This document shows, one piece after another, positions 38,491 through 51,947 of a stretch of 64,000 nucleotides of DNA; positions within the stretch are counted from its first letter, which is position 1; every line of letters begins with the position of its first letter. Both the position numbers and the translations under genes were made by a program. A model generated the notes under the pieces. That model was not told the DNA's origin. It saw only the letters and a list, made by a program, of their open reading frames with translations, and ran no database searches. Source of the DNA: Capsicum annuum (taxonomy: Eukaryota; Streptophyta; Magnoliopsida; Solanales; Solanaceae); assembly GCF_002878395.1 (NCBI RefSeq), contig NC_061121.1, positions 131,857,709 to 131,921,708 of the forward strand, given 5' to 3'.

Positions 38491-38949
38491 AAGTGCTATG
38501 TTGTTCATTTAGTACTTCAAATAGAAGATTTTGAAAAGAAAAAAGGATAATCCAGATATAAAAAATTAATTTTTGGTAAAGTAGAAACCCAGAAAATCAT
38601 TTAATCAAAACATGCAATAATTTGTTCATTGAAAAATCTCCAAATTTTGATTAAGTAAAGATAGAAGAAAAATTACTAATCTCAGATCTTAAAAATCGGA
38701 ATGATAAAGAGAGATTAAGTTAAAATTGAATGCTATCAATTGGACTCAAACATGGTTAATTTCAAAATGGTAACCGGTCCTTGATTGAATCATTCCTTTT
38801 TAGGGTAAAAATGGTGAAAGAAAGAAGCCTACTTTTGTATATGTACTTTTAGAGAGAGAAACATATAAAATGGGATTTATGTAATATGTTTAGGGAGTTG
38901 GAATTTTTTGTAATAATGAAAACATAAGTTGTGTGTTTGTGTAATTTTT
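38491..38949. other. E2/E3 junction region
   Basis: Non-coding, presumably 5' flank of the Ulp1-like gene and end of E2. No TIR matching 26814 was found. Confidence 0.4.
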
Positions 38950-39149
38950 AGAACTAGACCAAAAAAAGTACCAAAATATGCCATGTATATAAAATGTGAC
39001 CATAATATGCTTAACTCACTTTTAACGGCAGTTGCCAAACGAAGTTAAAAATTCTGAAAAAGTACATAACTCACTTAAGTTATGCAGTTTTTGGTCTACA
39101 TAACTCACTTAAAAAGTGAGTTGTATAGTAGAAGTTACATGCATTTTTT
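38950..39149 (+). repeat. E3 left TIR
   Basis: Contains two ATATGCCAT/ATAATATGC words, then the palindrome at 39102-39122 with arms AACTCACTT and AAGTGAGTT around AAA. Its inner border is cut by the gypsy LTR at 39150. Confidence 0.8.
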
Positions 39150-41585
39150 TGTAACACCCCGAGAGTACACCCTGAGCGTTAAATAATGCTTATAGTATCG
39201 ACGGACCACAAGCTAACCCATAAGCTGGTACCTGCTGTGAGCACCGGATAATATGATCATAAATATGGAAGAATACTGACATGACATAAGGTTTTAATAA
39301 CAGAATTCAAAATTAAATATGAGTTTATAGAAATAACTGACTGAATCTGATAAAATAATGATAAATTGGATAACTAACTATAATATCTGAATACTGAATA
39401 ACTGACTCTAATGTCTGATAAGCCTCTAAAATTGAATGACTGTGAGTTGATGGGATAGGCCCCAACAAACTCTAACTAACTACTAAACTGAGACATGAAA
39501 TAAAGTCTGTCCTCAAAGAATGAGGACTCACCACTGCTACTGCTGAAGATCTGATAAGTCTAATTATGAGTTGATAAATGAGCATCAGAACCTATGATAT
39601 AATACATCATAGCATAAAAAAAGGTATGCGATTAGTACTTTAAATGTACTAGTATGCTCAATGAGGTAGGCTGATATACAATGTTTCATGAACAAAACTA
39701 ATAATTAACTGAATATGCATGTAAAACATAGAGTAGTGAATAAAGAGCATGAAATCTGTAGGTACTGAGAATATATGCAAATCTATAAATACTGAGTATG
39801 CATGAAAATCTGAAAATACTGAGGATGCATGACCAAGCATATAACATAAACTGAGTAAAATCTGTAAAATAAAATACTGAAATAACTAAAATCTGTATGC
39901 TTTGGTCAAACAATACTAATACTGAATAACTGAACTAGGACTATAACTGTGACTATATCTAAGACTGTATCTGAGACTGTAGGAGGTATCATCTAACTGA
40001 TATTTCCCAATTTGAGCTAATCGGGGTCCGACCTGTAACTCCAGTTGGAAGGGTGTTAATACCATGCCATGGGTACTAACACTGGCCTTCTGGATCCACT
40101 AAACTGATATAATGTCCAAAGAACTAAGGGTGTTAAGCCTGAATTGACGGGTGATCCTTGGAAGATGGTTAAGCCTAATCTGATGGGTGACTTCTCGTAT
40201 CCTACACTGGCTACGTAGTTCTGGAGTATAGGGACTATTACTAATGAATATCCCTATCTGACGGGGAATTCGCTATCCATACACTCGCTCGATGCTAAAT
40301 CTTACTCCCAATTGAAAGACACTGAAATACTGAACTGTTCTGAGTTTAACTGACTGATAGCTGACTATTCTAATAATGCTCATAGTATATTCTGAAGATT
40401 ATTCTATAATTTATTGAGACTAGACTAAATAAATAGCTATGGTTTTTGGATATTCAATACCCCTAGGACTCAAAACAACAATGGTAAAATGATACTAAAT
40501 CTTGGGGGACAAAGCATGAAAGCTTTTAATAAATCTATCACTCTTGTAGGCATTTTATCTAACACTTGTACTTCATAGTTTAGTCAATTCATGGAAATAG
40601 TATAAAACTTGAAATAATAGCATGAATTCAATATTTATAACACGAAATCATGATCTAATTTGAAGAATTACAATAATAAAAAATGGGGGATTTGATAACG
40701 ACGATAATTCCATTAAAGTATGGTATAAAATCAATATTCATGGAGTTTGTGGAGATTCATAGTTTTAAATAACAATTTAATATCATAAATCTTGAAAAGA
40801 TGATAGATTTGTAAGTAAAAAGAATACTTGGACTCCATGGATGAAAGGAATCCATGGATGAACATCTAACATACTTGGGATAATGAATTTGGAAGGATTG
40901 ATGGTGAGTTCTTGAGATTTGGCCGTGATTCTTTAGAGCTAGGGTTTCTTGTTCTTAAAGAGAGTTGATTTTAATTTTAGAGAATAATGAAAAAGTGAGC
41001 AAATAATGCACTCTTAGGGATAAATCCCATGTTTAGGTGGATTTGAGGTCATGGGAAAAGACCAGCGGCCCCTGGAATTTCAAATCGCAAAACTGGAAAA
41101 ATTCCTGATTTTTGGCCTTGGCGCAATGCAGCACTATCGCATCCTGTCATTGGAATAAGAAAACTGGGAACTGAGGGCTTGGCGTGATGTAGAGGTTTTG
41201 CAGTGCCCTTTTGATTCTAAAATTCACCCTTGGCGCGATGCGCCATTATCGCGATAGGACACTGGAAAAGGACTATTGGGATTTTGGCTGATGGCGTGAC
41301 ACGTTGGTTTCGCAAAGCTTTACTAGAAATTAGCAATCGTAATTTATGCTGGTTTCACGATGTGATAAGGGTTAAGATGATGGTGTTTAACGACTGAGAC
41401 TTAAAATCGCCATAACTTCTTACTCGGTTATCGGGTTTGGGCAAATTTTATATCGTTTGTAAGCTAATTGAATTTCCTACTCAATGGCAGACTCTAAAAT
41501 GACAAATAATGAGTGTTTTGAAATTATATATATGAATTTTCATGTATTGGGACTTAGATTATGCTAAGAAAAAGTGGGGTATACA
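39150..41585 (-). repeat. 3' LTR of the gypsy element
   Basis: Matches 46603-49027 colinearly over its full length. Contains a run of CTGAATA/ACTGA words and, near 41060-41300, CpG-rich GGCGCGATGCGCC-type words unlike the AT-rich surroundings. Small frames at 39658-39913 are not genes. Confidence 0.92.
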
Positions 41586-41601
41586 AATATCTCCCCTTTA
41601 G
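41586..41601 (-). other. Polypurine tract of the gypsy element
   Basis: On the minus strand TAAAGGGGAGATATTTG runs directly into the 3' LTR. Position and purine content fit the plus-strand primer site. Confidence 0.65.
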
Positions 41602-41799
41602 TATCATTTATCCTCGAATGAGACTGGTCAAGATGAGGGAAAACTGATGGAATAAGCTTAGACACTGAACATGCATATCTGATGCATGGAATACATGACT
41701 GAACTGACTCATTAATGTACGACTTATATGAACATGATGTGCAATTGAAATTGAGCATAATAGAGAGAAATCTTAAGAGGATTAGTACCTTATACTGAA

Positions 41800-44700
41800 T
41801 CTGAATTTGCGAAGAAAAGATGAGGGTACTTGGTCCGCATATCTGCCTCTGCTTCCCAAATAGCTCCCTCAACGGACTGATTCCGTCAAAGAAATTTGAC
41901 CAATGGAACTTCTTTGTTCCTTAGTCTACAAACTTGATGATCAAGAATTTCGACTGGGACTTCTTCAAAGGATAGACTGTTCTGAATATCTACACTTTCT
42001 AAGGGAACAACTACAGCTGGATCACTAATACACTTTTTCAACAATGAGATATGGAAGGATAGATCTGAAGGCAACTCAAGCTCATAAGCTACCTTTCTAA
42101 AATGACTGAGAATTCTGAAGGAATTGACATATCGGGGACTGAGTTTCCCTTTCTTATCGAGTCTCTTCAGTCCCTTCATGGGAGAGATTTTCAAGTACAC
42201 AAAATCACCGACCTCAACCTCGAGATCCCTTCTCCTCACATTTGCATATGATTTCTGTCGGCTCTATTCAGCCTTAAGACTTTCTCTGATCAACTGAACC
42301 TTTTCTAATGCATCAAACACTAAGTCAGGCCCTACTACTACGGCCTCACCTACTTTAAACCAACCAATTAGAGATCTACATATCCTACCATAGAGAGCCT
42401 CAAATAGAGCCATACGAATACTGGAATGATAGCTGTTATTATATGCGAATTTAATCAAAGGCAAGTGGTGATCTCAACTACCTTTAAAATCAACTACGCA
42501 TGCTCTCAGTATATCTTCTAGAGTCTGAATGGTCTATTCTTCTTGACCATCTGTCTGAGTGTGGAAAGTCATATTGAGATAGACTTGGGTACTAAGACTA
42601 TTTTGGAATACTTTCCAAAAGTGAAAGGTAAACTGGGTATATCTATCTGAGATGATAGATAAGGGAACACCGTGCAACCTGACCACCTTTCTAAGATAGA
42701 GTAGGCATAGTCCTCGGCTGAATAAGAGATGTAGACTGAAAAAAAAAGAGCTGATTTGGTCATCTTGTCTATGATAACCCAAATAGAATCATTCGGTGAT
42801 GAGTACGAGGCAAACCTATCACAAAGTCTATGTTAACTTCCTCCCATTTCTAAGTGGGAATATTGAACTCCTGTATGGACCCACTAGGCTTCTGGTGCTC
42901 AATCTTAAGTTGCTGGCATATAGAGCACTTAGCCATAAACTCTGTAATATCCCTCTTCATCCTACTCCACCAATAAATCTCCCACAAATCATGGTACATC
43001 TTAGTGGCCCCTAGATGAATAGAGTAGTGCGCACCATGCGCCTTTATAAGAATTCAGTGCTTTAAGTCATCTACATTGGGCACACATAGCTAACCCTGAC
43101 AACACAGTACACCATCTCCCCCTTGGGATAAAACCTCCACTTTTTGGTCTCGACTGATTCTTTCAACTTAACTAAACTGGGATCTCTATCCTGCTTTTCC
43201 TTTACCTCAGAAACTAGAGATGTTCTAAGATACTCTGCACCCATGCACTACCTTCTGCTGAATCAAGTAAGTGGATACCTAGTCGGGCAAACTGATGGAC
43301 TTCCTCAGCTAACTTCTTCTTACCATCCTCAACATAAGCAACACTACCCATAGATATTCTACTGAGAGCATCAGCCGCTATATTGGCCTTGCTCGGATGA
43401 TACAGAGAACTCATGTCATAATCTTTAATAACTCTAACCACCTTCTCTAATACAGATTTAAATATTTTTGAGAGAATACATACTGCAGGCTCTTATGGTC
43501 AGTGAACACAACAATGTGCACCCCATACAAGTAATTCCTCTAAATCTTTAAGGTAAATACTACTGCTGCTAACTCAAGATCATGAGTCGAATAATTCTTC
43601 TCAAGGGGTTTAAGTTGTCTGGAGGCATAAGCTATGACCTTACCTCTCTACATGAGGACACAACCCAAACCTACTTTGGATGCATCACAGTACATAACAA
43701 ACCCATCTAAACCATCTGGCAAGGTAAGAATTGGTGCTGAGATGAGTCGAGTCTTCAACTCCTGAAAACTCTTCTTGCAGGAATCTAACAACTAAAACTT
43801 AACTTTCGTCTGATTTAATCTGTACATGGAGGATGAAATTGATGAAAATCCTTCAACAAACCAATGGTAATAGCCAGCTAAACCCAAGCAACTCCTGATG
43901 TCTGATGGGTCTAGGCCAGTTTCTCACTGCTTCAGTCTTTTAAGGATTAACTCTAATGCCATAACTGAAAATAATATGGCCAAGAAAAATTATTGATCTT
44001 AGCCAGAATTCACACTTATTGAATTTAGCGAATAGCTGGTGAGCTCTAAGAGTCTACAACACTATTTTGAGATGGTTTGCATGATCAGTTTCACTACGGG
44101 AATAAATAAGAATATCATAATTGAAGACTATGACAAACATGTCCAAGTACTGCTTGAACACTTGGTTTATCAAGTCCATGAAGGCTACAAGGTCATTCGT
44201 GAGACCAAAGGACATGACTAAAAATTTGAAGTGACCATATCGGGTTCAGAAAGCTGCTTTTGGAATGTCATATTCTCTGACTCTGAGCTGATGATAGCTT
44301 GATCTGAGGTCTATCTTTGAAAAATAGCTGGCACCTTGAAGTTGATCAAATAAGTCATCGATTCCAGGAAGGGGATACTTATTCTTGACTGTGACTTTGT
44401 TCAACTGACGGTAATCTATGCACATTCTGAGAGAATCGTCTTTCTTACGCACAAATAGAATAGGTACACCCTACGGGGAGATGATGGGTCTGATGAATCC
44501 CTTATCTAGAATATACTTTGACTATTCTTTTAACTCCTTGAGTTCTACTGGATCTATTCTGTATGGCGGATCAGATGTGGGCTGAGTATCTGGAAGAAGG
44601 TCTATTCCAAAGTTGATTTCCCTTTCAGGAGAAACTTTGGGAATATCTTGAGGAAATACATTTGTGAATTTATTGACTACTGGAATTGACTCAATAGTTG

Positions 44701-45180
44701 AAGTTTCTGAGTTAAGAGTCTTTGACTCGCACAAGATAGTAAAAACACCCCTTCGATATCTCTGTCTCGCTCTAAGGTACAAAATCAGCTGACCCCTAAG
44801 AGATGTGGTAATACCTCTCCATTCAAGGAATGGTTCATATGGGAACTGAAAATGAACTATTCTATTTCTACAATCAACTGAGGCATAGCATGAGTGGAGC
44901 CAATCCATGCCGAGAATGACGTCAAAATCTGTCATCTCTAACTCCATGAGATTAACTGAGGTAACTTTCTGAGATAACTTTTTGAGATATTGTGATCGGA
45001 TAGTTCCTGTATACCTGTCTGTATATAATGGAAACACCTATTAGGGCAGACACTAAAATTAGCTCTACTAGAGTTTCGATACTGAATCCAAAATTGACGG
45101 CTATATATGGAGTTACAAAAAAAAGAGAAGCTCCAGGGTTTAGTAAAGCATAAACATGTAAGTGAAAGACCTGTAACATA
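41800..45180 (-). pseudogene. Ty3-gypsy pol: protease, RT, RNase H, integrase, chromodomain-like end; broken
   Basis: The protease end is at 45180-44850, with FDVILGMDWLHSCYASVDC. The RT approach is at 44522-44650. RT at 44452-43960 has [20 protein letters not shown] and [20 protein letters not shown], but its active site reads [10 protein letters not shown] where VFIDDILIYS is expected, so a catalytic aspartate is lost. RNase H is at about 43730-43440, with YCDASKVGLGCVLM and [12 protein letters not shown]. The HHCC and integrase parts span 43000-42264, with CSICQQLKIEHQKP, NTFHTQTDGQ-like words and LPLIKFAYNNSYHSSI. The integrase C-terminus is at 42239-41886, with EVGDFVYLKISPMKG. A chromodomain-like tail, EGAIWEAEADMRTKYPHLF, ends near 41820. 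Frameshifts and stops are scattered throughout. Confidence 0.92.
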
Positions 45181-45189
45181 CCAGTATCT

Positions 45190-46380
45190 ACGTTAGGAGA
45201 ATTTTCCTAATCTTGGTGAAAATAAAGAGCATATAATTTGTTCGAACGCTGACCACTGGTAACACTAAAAACGGTACCCTACTGAGTTGGGTGATCGGAT
45301 GGAATTGACGACTGATGGGACTAGCCCTGTTGGCGCACGTCCCTACCTTTTTGAGAAACTACCCAGTACTCCCAAATCTGATGGCCTGGCTTGCCACACC
45401 CGAAGCACACATCACCCTAATGGTATCTGCCACACTTCTAACATAGAGGATTTGTATGAGCACTGCTAACACTGACTTGGTACTTAGAGCCTAATTCTCT
45501 ATCCCTATTATTATTTTTGAATTTGGGTACGGGAGAACTAGCTAAAGAGGGTTCTGGGGCTGAAGACCTCAGATGAAACTGAGGACGGTTACCACCCTAT
45601 AACTTTGGTTGACTGAAGTTAAAACTACCCATCCTAGCCCTTTTGTTTTCTCTCTCTCTCCTTAATCTTTTGCTCATCTATCTATTGAGCATGGACTATT
45701 AGCCTAGACAAGTCCATCTCACTATTCAGCATTATAGTCCTGCTCTACTTAACCACACTATCAGATATGCCAGACACAAACTTACTTATCTTAGACCTGT
45801 TATCAGCTACTACATGAGGAACATATCTAGCTAACTGAGTAAACTTGAGGGAGTACTCCCTCACGCTCATGCTGCCCTATCTCAAGTTAATAAACTCTAA
45901 CACCTTGGACTTTCTCAACTCCCATAGGAAGAATCCGTCTAAGAAAGCTGTGGAAAACTCTTTCCATTACAGACCCTGCATCTACACCCCTATCAACCTT
46001 CCACTGCTTAAACTAAGTATGGGCTATATCCTACAACTGATATGTAGCCAACTTAGCACTCTGACTAGATGTCACCCCCATAGAATTTGTGACCTTCTGA
46101 ACCATATCTAAGAATTCTTATGGATCTTCTTCAGACTTGGATCTCGTGAAAGAAGGAGGATTCATCCGGGTAAAATCTCGACTTTTGGTTGCAGTAGTAT
46201 TGGCCACTGGGTTGAGTGGAACAATAGTTGGCCATTTATTTTGTGCTAATACAGAATTCGCTAGAATGGTGAACACAACTCTGAATTCTATGTAAGAGAC
46301 ATGCTCATCTAGAGGATCTGTCTGATGGGCTGAGGCTCTGGTTGGTTTCCTATTCTTTTTCCATTCTTCTTGGAAGGCAT
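45190..46380 (-). pseudogene. Ty3-gypsy gag, broken
   Basis: Starts at the ATG at 46380 (MPSKKNGKRIGNQPEPQPIR). The capsid-like core near 46220-45900 has NPPSFTRSKSEEDP and EFLDMVQKV. A zinc-knuckle remnant, CFGCGKPGHQIWEY, lies near 45410-45370 with the last cysteine changed to tyrosine. Several stops and frame changes are present. The plus-strand frame at 45845-46111 is its shadow. Confidence 0.8.
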
Positions 46381-46586
46381 GTTCTATAAACGAAAGAAAG
46401 AATTGGATTAGATAGGGAGTTTAACTTGAGCTCATGCTCACTCGCACGACATGAATACTGAAAGAAGGAAAACTTTTTCTAAACTCCTTGTAGCCTCCTG
46501 CCCATAAGTGTGACGCGCTGCACACCCATGCACAAGACTCTACTTGATGTGGCTTTCAGACTTCCTAGGACACTTTAAAACCTTAG

Positions 46587-46598
46587 GCTTTAATACCA
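46587..46598 (-). other. Primer-binding site of the gypsy element
   Basis: Minus-strand TGGTATTAAAGC next to the 5' LTR resembles TGGTATCAGAGC (initiator tRNA-Met) with two changes. It is four bases inside the LTR. Confidence 0.65.
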
Positions 46599-46602
46599 AG
46601 TT

Positions 46603-49027
46603 TGTAACACCCCGAGAGTACATCTTGGGCGTCACACGGTGCTTACAGTCCCGAGAGTCCACAAGCTAACCCATAAACTGGTACCTGCGGTGAGTACTGG
46701 ATAACATGATCATAAATATGGAAGACTACTAACATGCTATATGGTTTTAATAATTGAATTCATAACTGAAATATGAGTCTATAAAAATAACTGATTGAAT
46801 TTGATATAATAATGATAAACTAGATAACTAAATATAATGTTTGAATACTGAATAACTGACTCTAATGTCTGATAAGTCTCTAAAACTAAATGACTGTGAG
46901 TTGATGGGACAGGTCCCAACCAACTCCAACTAACTACTAAATTAAGACATGAAATAAAATAAGTCTGTCCTTGAAGTATAAGGACTCACCACTGCTACTG
47001 TTGAGGATCTGATAAGTCTAATAGCGAGCCAGGAACTGAGCATTAAAACCTATGATATAATACATCATAGCCCAAAAAAAAAGGTATACGATCAGTACTT
47101 TGAATATACTGGTATGCTAAATGAGGTAGGTTGATATGCATGGTTTCTTGAATAGAACTAATAATTAACTGAATATGCATGTAAAGCATGGAGTACGGAA
47201 TAGAGAACATGAAATTTGTAGTTACTGGGAATATGTGAAAATCTATAAATATTAAGTATGCATGAAAATCTGTAAATACTGAGGATGCATAACCAAGCAT
47301 ATTACATAAACTGAGTAAAATCTGTAAACTAAAATACTGAAATAACTGAAATCTGTATGCTTTAGTCAAACAACACTAAGACTGAATAACTGAACTGGGA
47401 CTGTAACTGAGACTGTGGGAGATATCATCTAATCGGTATTCCCTAATTATAGTTAATCAGGGTCGAACCTGTAACCCTAGTTGGAAGGGTATTAATACTG
47501 TTCCACGGGTACTAACACTGGCTATGTAGATACACTAAACTGATATAATGTTCAAAGGACTAAGGGTGTTAAGTCTGAACTGATGGGTGACCCTTGGGAA
47601 ATAGTCAAGCCTAATCTGACGGGTGACTTCTCATATCCTACACTGGATACGTAGTTTTGGTATATAGGGACTGCTACTAACGAATCTCCCTATCTGACGG
47701 TTAATACGGCATCCCTACACTCGCTCGATGCTAAATTTTACTTCCAACTGAAAGACACTGAAATACTAGACTGTTCTGAGTTTAACTGACTGATAATTGA
47801 CTATTCTGATAATGCTCATAGTATATTCTGAAGACTCTTCTGTAATATATTGATACTAGACTAAATAAATAACTATGGTTTTCGGGTATTTAATACCCCT
47901 AGGACTCAAAACAATAATGGTAAAATGACACTAAAGCTTGGGGGACAAAGCATGAAGGCTTTTATTAAATCAATCACTCTTGTAGGCATTTTATCAAACA
48001 CTTGTACTTCATAGTTTAGACAATTCATGGGAATAGTATAAAACTTGAAATAATAGCATGAATTTAACATTTATAACACTAAATCATGATCTAATTCGAA
48101 GAATGACAATAATGAAACATGGGAGATTTGATAACAATGATAATTCCATTAAAGTATAGTATAAAATCAATATTCATGGAGTTCATGGAGATTCATAGTT
48201 TTAAATCACAATTTAGTATCATAAATCTTGAAAAGATGATAGATTTGTAATTAAAACAGATACTTGGACTCCATGGATGAAAGGAAACTATGGATGAATA
48301 TCTAACATACCTAGGATAATAAATTTGGAAGGATTGATGGCGTGTTCTTGAGATTTAGCCTTGATTCTTGAGAGTTAGGGTTTTTTTTGTTCTTGAAGAG
48401 AGTTGATTTTAATTTGAGAGAATAATGACAAAGTGAGAAAATAATGCACTCTTAGGGTTAAATCCCTTGTTTAGGCAGATTTGATTTCATGGGAAAAGAC
48501 CAAACGACCCCTGGAATTTCAAATCGCAAAACTAGAAAAATTTCTAATTTTTGGCCTTGGCGTGACGCGTGCGCTATCGTGCCGTATCACTAGAATAAAA
48601 AAACTGCGAGCTGAGGACTTGGCGTGACACGGAGGAATCGCGGTGCCCTTTTGATTCTGATATTCAACCTTGGCGCGATGCGCCATTATAGCGACAGGAC
48701 ACTAGAAAAGGACTATTAGGATTTTGGCTGACGGCGCAATGCGGTGGTTTTGTGGAGCTTCACTGAAAATTGACAATCGTCATTTATGATGGCTCTACAA
48801 CGAGCTAAGGGTTGAAATGACGGTGTTTAATGACTGAGACTTAAAATCGTCATAACTTCTTACCTGGTTATCGAATTTGAGCGAATTTTATATCATTGGA
48901 AAGCTAATTGAATTTCCTACGCAATGGCAGGCTCTAAACTGACAAATAATGAGTGTTTTGAAAATTATATATATAAATACTCATGTATTAGGACTTAGAT
49001 TACGCTAAGAAAATGCGGGGTATTATA
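46603..49027 (-). repeat. 5' LTR of the gypsy element
   Basis: Full-length partner of 39150-41585. The CpG-rich words recur at 48550-48750 (GGCGTGACGCG, GGCGCGATGCGCC), so they are inherited features of the LTR. Confidence 0.92.
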
Positions 49028-50090
49028 TTTTTTCTACATATAAAGTGATTTATGCATTGGATATATTATTTTACCCTTTTCTCACTTTACCATTTATCTT
49101 CAATTTTCTCACTTTATGCTTTTTCTCCAAAACGGAAAACCTTCAAATACCCACAAAACTCCACTAGTCCCCCCATTAATTCAGCGTAATAACACATATA
49201 AAATTATAAAATTGATTCCTTACTGGTCCCCATCCAACACAAGTTTTGTTGATTAGTGATCATTGGTCCTTATTTTTTTGTGCCTCAAAATTTAAAAAGT
49301 CAGGAATTTTTCTAATTTTGCATATTTTTTAATACTAAATTGAAGTATGAATTTAGAATTGATGTGGTGTTTTATAGTAGCTTGTGGAATTGGCAGTACT
49401 TATAGGACAAGTTATTCATTCTTTTGAATGAGATGTTCTAAACTTAGAAACTTTTATCAAATGAGACAAGTTGTATGTTCTCACTTTTGAAAATAAAAGT
49501 CTTTGTATTAAAAAGGGAAAAGAAGATAAGAAAATGACATGAAAACCAGTGTCTTGTTCACTTATTATTAGTTATTAGGTAAAAGAACTTTGCTCTTTAT
49601 TGTTAAACAATGTATATGTAGCGTCAACATATACAGTTATCTAAAATGTAAAATGTAACAAGTTTCATATATTAGAACAAAACACTTTAAAAATCATGGT
49701 AAAGGTTATATGACCAAAGAAAATAAAAACAAACTCAATTCCCTGGTGCCTACAGTTTTGTGACTAATATTACTTCTAAATTAGGCGTAAAGAAGTTACC
49801 ATTGATTGTTTTCCCTACTCATTATTGCCTTCTAGTATTAAAATTTTTTCTAGATGTTCCATTTTTCTTTATATGGAGAGCACATGAAGTTAGCTCTTTT
49901 TTATTTTCAAAAGTATAGTTGGATCTTATTTTCTCTTTAATATTTCAATCATAATCACATGTTATTCATTATCGATTTGCCATTGTTTAGGAAACACATT
50001 TCCATTGATCATAGGAAAAAATTGCACATACCTTAATTATTTCATTGAATATGTGTTAATTTTCACTATCTGACCAATATTTAACATTAA
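49028..50090. other. E3 interior, non-coding left part
   Basis: AT-rich stretch between the gypsy insertion and the PMD gene. CT-rich words at 49075-49135 (TTTTCTCACTTTACC) could be the 5' leader of the PMD gene. Nothing else recognised. Confidence 0.4.
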
Positions 50091-51221
50091 ATGTACCGAT
50101 ACATTATACTGCACACCTTGCACCCAGGGCCTATTGATTCTTCATTACTTACATTACAACTATCTCACCAATCGCAGTACTTATGGGATGGAGAGATTCA
50201 TCCCACCAAGACTGTGTGTCCAGAGAAGGTTGAGTCAACATAAGTCATATTTTACAACCCCCGACTCCACAATTGCATCATACATTATGTATTGAGGGCG
50301 GGGTTATATGACATTATTAGAATAGGAAAGATTTAGTTTGATCACCCACTAGTAACTGCTATGGTCGAGAGGTGGAGGTTAGAGACTCATACTTTTCATA
50401 CACCTTTTGGAGAGGTTAGTATTACACTACAGGATGTTGAAGTGTTATTTGGGCTACGTACTGATGGAGATGCAGTTGCATATGCCAATGTAATGGATTA
50501 TAATTTAGATTGGCGTACTATGTTAAGAGATTTCACTAGCTTGGAGGTTGAACCGATGGTCATTATTGGGCATTGTCATATTTTTATTATTACAATTTTG
50601 AATTATCTTTGGCAACAACTTTTACTTTATGTCATTACTATCGAGACGCCTATGGACCGGGTTCAGAGCATTGCTCGACTGTACATTTTGTTGCTTATGG
50701 GTGAAATTCTTTTCACAAATACATCAGCCAGTCTATTGATCTTGTGATACTTATATTTTTTTTGGGACCTGGATAGGGATGGGGATATAGCTGGGGCAGC
50801 GCTGTTCTAGCATACTTATATAGGTCTCTTTGTCGAGTATCTATGTGCGCTAGTCAGCTAGAGGGATTTGTTCCTCTCCTTCAGGTAACCTTTCTTATTA
50901 TGCAAACTTAAGTTGATTAATTATTTATTTAACTAAAAATAATTTTGGTGTAACCATTAGATTTGGACTTGGGAGAGGATTCGACTATCCAGGCCAGAAT
51001 CGATTGGGCCAATTGCTGATGATGAGCTCATGTTTTCATATGCTAGAAAATGGACATGTGGAATTCAATATGATTCAGAGGCACACCATGTTGTAGTCCC
51101 AATGAGAGATCAACTTGATCATATGATAGAGGCTTAGATATGTTTTATTTATGTTGTACTGTGTTATGTTGCGTGTGAGATCATATTTATAGGGGAGAAA
51201 TGTATTGTGTGCAATTTTTAT

Positions 51222-51570
51222 TTTATTGAAATGTGCCGTGTGGGGTCATTTTATGTTGTTGTTAATGTTATGTAAATTATTGATTGTATAGGCATGTGAG
51301 ATGTCTTTTCTTGTTGAAATACCATTTTATGTTGTTGTTATTGTTAATGTAAAATTATTACTTGTATAGGCTTGTGGGAAGTCCTTTTTTATTGAAATGT
51401 GCTGTGTGGGGCCATTTTATATTGTTGTTATTGTTAATATAAAATTATTGCTTGTATAAGCATGTGAGAAGTCATTTTTTATTAAAATGTGCCATGTGGG
51501 GCCATTTTATATTGTTGTTATTGTTAATGTAAACTTATTGCTTGTATAAGCCTGTGGGAAGTTATTTTTT
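51222..51570 (+). repeat. Minisatellite, about 4 copies of a 75-110-bp unit
   Basis: Units share TGTTGTTATTGTTAATGTAA, TTGCTTGTATAAGC, GTGGGAAGTC and ATTGAAATGTGC(C/T)GTGTGG words, with internal length differences. Confidence 0.85.
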
Positions 51571-51594
51571 TATTGGTTTCGAGGAAGCTGTGTA

Positions 51595-51732
51595 TGAAGA
51601 TTAGTTAAATGGATTAAGGAGGCCATTTTATGTAAGAAAAATATTGAGGATTACAGAGTTGAGTGAAGATTAGTTAAATGGATTAAGGAGGCCATTTTAT
51701 GTAAGAAAAATATTGAGGATTACAGAGTTGAG
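51595..51732 (+). repeat. Perfect tandem duplication, 69-bp unit
   Basis: TGAAGATTAGTTAAATGG at 51595 and again at 51664. Both copies run to ATTACAGAGTTGAG without a visible difference, so this duplication is recent. Confidence 0.92.
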
Positions 51733-51947
51733 TGAGATGAAAGTTGAATTCCAGTTATTGATGAAATGCAAATGAATGTGTGTGCGTGTTTTGTGTAAAG
51801 GATTTTGGTTGTAAGGCTAAAATTAATGGTGTTGTACTTCCAAGTTGGATACTTAAGTGTTGGAAGATCAACAGTGACCTTTTTATATATTTAGAATGAG
51901 GTTTAACATTAATAAATCTTTTTTTTTGAATAGTCATAATTAAGTTA

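Larger units (their letters stand above)
26871..38950. mobile_element. E2: MULE carrying transposase and Ulp1-like protease genes
   Basis: A Mutator-like transposase gene (27302-30458, +) and a DUF1985/Ulp1-like gene (31821-38490, -) converge in one block. Its non-coding parts are filled with the same GTTATGTAT/ATACATAAC-type palindromes, which are absent elsewhere in the window. Gene pair and repeat distribution argue for a single element. Kaonashi MULEs of Arabidopsis are the known precedent for MULEs with ULP genes. The left end is probably the TIR-like sequence at 26814. The right end abuts the E3 left TIR at about 38950 and no matching E2 TIR is visible there, so the borders are inferred. 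Confidence 0.65.
39150..49027 (-). mobile_element. Ty3-gypsy LTR retrotransposon, Tekay/Del-like chromovirus
   Basis: Two direct LTRs of about 2.43 kb (39150-41585 and 46603-49027) begin TGTAACACCCCGAGAGTAC and end GGGGTAT(A/T)(C/T)A. They enclose gag and pol on the minus strand. Domain order protease-RT-RNase H-integrase plus a chromodomain-like end identifies Ty3-gypsy. Poly-T flanks on both sides (39145-39149, 49028-49032) are compatible with a TTTTT target duplication. The LTRs have diverged noticeably (roughly 10-15% where compared by eye), and all ORFs are broken, so the insertion is old. It splits the E3 left TIR. Confidence 0.92.

Noticed and set aside
38820..38950. Right TIR of E2
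   Set aside because: Compared with the reverse complement of the region after 26814; only very short AT-rich matches (such as AAAATTACAC), not enough to claim a TIR.
42796..44221. Plus-strand frames within the gypsy region (42796-43014, 43144-43353, 44039-44221)
   Set aside because: Antisense shadows of gypsy pol.
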